Under the pieces are notes generated by a model, which did not search any database, was not told where the DNA came from, and worked only from the letters and a program-made list of their open reading frames with translations. Shown piece after piece: positions 61,727-64,000 of a stretch of DNA of 64,000 nucleotides. The stretch is from Bacteroidota bacterium (GTDB lineage: Bacteria; Bacteroidota; Bacteroidia; Bacteroidales; UBA12077), in NCBI GenBank assembly GCA_020444275.1, contig JAHLLG010000002.1, positions 248,001 through 312,000 on the forward strand. Direction: 5' to 3'. Every line of letters begins with the position of its first letter. The first letter of the stretch is position 1. Position numbers and translations under genes: made by a program.

Positions 61727-63089
61727 ATTTTTCCATTTTTTTATAAAGGGTTGATCGGTTAATACCCAGTTCTTTCGAGGCTGAACTAATATTTCCTTTG
61801 TACTTTTGAATAGCTTTCTGAATTATTAATTTTTCATTCTCATCCAGGTTCAATGATTTTGTAGTTTTTCCTTTTAATTTGGAGTCTCCATCGGGCCAGC
61901 AATGACTAGGTGCTATGGTGTTTCCTTCACACAAAATAACTGCTTTTTCTACAGTATGCTGTAATTCCCTAACGTTACCAGGCCAGTCATGTTCTTTGAG
62001 TTTTATTAACACGTTGGGATGAAACTTTAGTTGGGGTTTATTGTATTTGGATGCGAATTTCAATAAAAAGAATTGGGCTAATTGTATCACATCATCATCC
62101 CTTTCTCGTAATGGTGGTAAGTTAATTTTTATGGTATTAATCCGGTACAAAAGATCTTCACGAAAGGTGTTTTTTTCTATCATTTCCTCAAGATCCTTGT
62201 TAGTGGCGCAAATTAATCGGATATCGACAGGAATGGGCTTATTAGAACCCACTCTAAAAATTTCTTTATTTTGTATAGCGGTTAAAAGTTTAGCCTGCAG
62301 AGGTAATGGTAAGTTTCCAATTTCATCCAGAAACAAAGTGCCTCCGGATGCAATTTCAAATCGTCCAACTCGGTGTTCTTTGGCATCCGTAAATGCTCCT
62401 TTTTCATGACCAAAAAGTTCACTTTCAAATAAATTTTCTTGCAGGGCTCCAATGTCCACATTTACAAAAACTTCTTTAGCTCTAGTTGACTTTCTATGAA
62501 TTTCACGTGCAATTACTTCTTTTCCCGTACCATTTTCTCCTAATATTAGTACATTGGCATCTGTTTTTGCAACTTTTTCTATCATATCAAAAACCTTCTT
62601 CATTTCAGAAGAGTTGCCAACTACATGGCTGTAATTTTCATCAATCTTTTCTGTTAAATGCTTCTGCTTTTGTTCTAAACTCTGAATTTTTAATTTCGAT
62701 TGTCGTAGATTATATGCTGAAAGTATTGTGGATAGAATCTTCTTTTCATCCCACGATTTTTGGATGAAATCAGCAGCACCTTCTTTCATGGCTTTAACCG
62801 CCAACTCAACATCGCCATATGCAGTTATTAAAACAATCGTTGCGTTGGAATCTTTGGCAAGAATCTCCTTCATCCAATATATTCCTTCATTGCCTGTATT
62901 AACACCTGCTTTGAAATTCATATCCAGCAGAATAATATCATAAATTTCCTTTCTTAGTTGCTCGTGAATAAGATTCGGATTTTTTATGGTATCAATTTGT
63001 GAAAAGTGTTTCGATAAGAAAAACCGAAATGCTATCAATAACTCCTCATTATCATCTACAATTAGTATTTTACCTTTCGACTTTGACAT
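61716..63089 (-). CDS. NtrC-type sigma-54 response regulator (pair 4)
   Basis: 457 residues. Receiver Asp in LLDMNF near 56, AAA+ domain with GENGTGKE and a GAFTDA loop, and a Fis-type helix-turn-helix (ASKELGINRSTLYKKM). Divergent from the truncated permease 6 across a 348-bp gap that holds three spaced AACA-type half-sites and a sigma-54-like element. Confidence 0.93.
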   Translation of the reverse strand: MSKSKGKILIVDDNEELLIAFRFFLSKHFSQIDTIKNPNLIHEQLRKEIYDIILLDMNFKAGVNTGNEGIYWMKEILAKDSNATIVLITAYGDVELAVKAMKEGAADFIQKSWDEKKILSTILSAYNLRQSKLKIQSLEQKQKHLTEKIDENYSHVVGNSSEMKKVFDMIEKVAKTDANVLILGENGTGKEVIAREIHRKSTRAKEVFVNVDIGALQENLFESELFGHEKGAFTDAKEHRVGRFEIASGGTLFLDEIGNLPLPLQAKLLTAIQNKEIFRVGSNKPIPVDIRLICATNKDLEEMIEKNTFREDLLYRINTIKINLPPLRERDDDVIQLAQFFLLKFASKYNKPQLKFHPNVLIKLKEHDWPGNVRELQHTVEKAVILCEGNTIAPSHCWPDGDSKLKGKTTKSLNLDENEKLIIQKAIQKYKGNISSASKELGINRSTLYKKMEKYGI

Positions 63090-63118
63090 TTTTATAATGA
63101 TTTATTTGCTTTGTGAAA

Positions 63119-63139
63119 CCCTGTCTGCCGAGAGGCAGG
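63119..63139. repeat. GC-rich short inverted repeat
   Basis: CCCTGTCTGCC, GAGA, GGCAGG: a CTGCC/GGCAG stem with a 4-base loop, more GC-rich than anything nearby. It resembles the CCTGCC/GGCAGG core inside the element at 53988-54052, so both may belong to one family of small intergenic repeats. Confidence 0.45.
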
Positions 63140-63290
63140 TTTGAGCCTTCTTTGTATTACCTGGTGATATAACTGTTACAAAAAGTTACGCTAAGAAAAC
63201 ACAGAGTATCCCAAAGTTTTAATACTTTTAATTTTATCTTTAATCCTTATTTAAGCATTATTGTATTAACTCATTTAATCATTTAAAATT

Positions 63291-63337
63291 ACAACATATT
63301 GTTGTTAATTCCGACATAAGTGTTGGATTTTGCAACA
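63291..63337. promoter_or_regulatory. Three spaced half-sites, possible NtrC-type enhancer (permease 6)
   Basis: ACAACATATTGTTGT (63291-63305) is a perfect dyad; an imperfect CGACA-TAAG-TGTTG dyad (63312-63325) and a CAACA half-site (63333-63337) follow. Cores begin about 102, 82 and 61 bp upstream of the -24 GG, a period of 20-21 bp. The rest of the 63090-63437 gap holds the GC-rich repeat and no gene I can support. Confidence 0.55.
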
Positions 63338-63392
63338 GTAAAATATTGAGTTGGTTATTGTAAAGTTAAGATAATGTGAATATAAGGATTTT

Positions 63393-63408
63393 TGGTATAA
63401 CATTGGTT
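63393..63408 (+). promoter_or_regulatory. Sigma-54-like promoter upstream of permease 6
   Basis: TGGTATAACATTGGTT has GG (63394-63395) and GT (63406-63407) at 10-bp spacing, nearly identical to the element of permease 2. The predicted leader to the ATG at 63438 is about 19 bases. Confidence 0.6.
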
Positions 63409-63437
63409 GTCCTATTTGAAAATATAAAATAATTGTT

Positions 63438-64000
63438 ATGATTACAAATTATATAAAAATTGCTTTAAGAAATTTCTATAGAAATAAATCTATAACCTTT
63501 ATTAAAATTCTGGGACTTGCATTAGGTTTGGCTGTTACCTTATTTATTCTCATTTATGTAAGTACAGAAACAAGTTACAACGATGATTATAAAAATAAGA
63601 ACAGAATTGTAAGAGTATGTCAGAATAATAAAATACACGGATGGCATACAGCAAATACTCCATTTCCAATGAGAGATGGATTATTAGATAATTTTCCAGA
63701 AGTAGAAAAAGCTACAAGATACATGATTATTAATGATTTTATTTTTAATAAACACGGTGAGGAGTTTACAGGTAATAAAATGCTTGGTGTCGATGAAAAC
63801 TTTTTTGAAATATTTAGTATTCAAAAAGTAAAGGGAGATGTAAGTAGTTTTATTTCAGGTAATAATATTGTTGTTACAGAATCTGCTGCAAACAGATATT
63901 TTGGTTCAACCGATATCATAAATGAATCTGTGGAAACAAAAATAGGAGAGAAGGATGTTGTGTTAAACATTATAGCCGTAATCAAGGATTTCCCTTCGGC
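63438..64000 (+). CDS. MacB/FtsX-like ABC permease 6 (partial)
   Basis: Open from the ATG at 63438 (MITNYIKIALRNFYRNKS) to the window edge, 187 codons. N-terminal helix near 20-42 (FIKILGLALGLAVTLFIL), then the start of the extracytoplasmic MacB-type domain with NFPEVEKATRYM and ENFFEIFSIQ, as in the other permeases. The C-terminal three quarters are outside the window. Confidence 0.88.
   Translation, partial: MITNYIKIALRNFYRNKSITFIKILGLALGLAVTLFILIYVSTETSYNDDYKNKNRIVRVCQNNKIHGWHTANTPFPMRDGLLDNFPEVEKATRYMIINDFIFNKHGEEFTGNKMLGVDENFFEIFSIQKVKGDVSSFISGNNIVVTESAANRYFGSTDIINESVETKIGEKDVVLNIIAVIKDFPS

Noticed and set aside
62041-62409. 122-codon plus-strand open frame
   Set aside because: Antisense to the conserved AAA+ domain of regulator 4; similar frames occur opposite regulators 2 and 3, as expected from shared codon patterns.
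1-64000. tRNA, rRNA, CRISPR array, insertion sequence or prophage
   Set aside because: I looked for cloverleaf-like segments, regularly spaced repeats, transposase or integrase motifs and saw none. The short tandem repeats near the permeases have two or three copies only and are better explained as binding sites.

Overview
The window is AT-rich, has few clear Shine-Dalgarno sequences, and carries several hallmarks of Bacteroidota: a type IX secretion sorting tail, a DUF2807 (GIN) envelope protein, BlaI/M56 signalling, YtrA-type GntR control, promoters of the TTTG/TAnnTTTG type and 800-residue MacB/FtsX-like permeases. A marine Bacteroidales/Marinilabiliales-like organism is my inference; no rRNA or other decisive marker is present.

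Layout. 1-6.7 kb (minus): one operon-like run with a GntR-controlled ABC exporter (ATPase, permease, regulator), a GIN-domain protein, and a second ABC-2 ATPase with a permease fused to an M1-peptidase-like domain that runs off the left edge. A promoter with a 9-bp inverted repeat lies in front of the run. 6.8-8.3 kb: a zinc peptidase lipoprotein. 8.4-24.3 kb: two NtrB/NtrC-like kinase/regulator pairs (minus), each divergent from a MacB/FtsX-like permease (plus), then two more permeases. 24.3-30.3 kb: metallo-beta-lactamase-fold protein, AraC/GyrI-like regulator, small lipoprotein, large T9SS-exported beta-propeller protein. 30.4-45 kb: lipid and envelope genes (an acyl-ACP synthetase/carrier/PlsC fusion, a DAK2-DegV fusion resembling fatty acid kinase, a pentapeptide-repeat membrane protein, DUF1295, Bcp, LapA-like, HdeD-like and CPBP membrane proteins). 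45-55 kb: small cytosolic proteins, two large lipoproteins, duplicated TPR-metallopeptidases, an Asp/Glu racemase-like protein, a BlaI regulator with an M56-M23 fusion sensor, DUF4252 and STAS-like proteins. 55-64 kb: two more kinase/regulator pairs divergent from permeases, the last permease cut by the right edge.

How it fits together. The most striking theme is a repeated module: an NtrC-like activator plus a membrane kinase, back to back with an orphan two-half MacB/FtsX permease. The permease starts are preceded by GG-N10-GC/GT/GG/GA elements at the spacing of sigma-54 promoters, and 60-100 bp further upstream lie AACA half-sites repeated every 20-23 bp. All four activators carry GAFTDA or GSFTDA instead of GAFTGA. 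No ATPase or periplasmic adaptor partner sits beside these permeases in the window. The rest looks like envelope maintenance and lipid turnover, with several unusual domain fusions.
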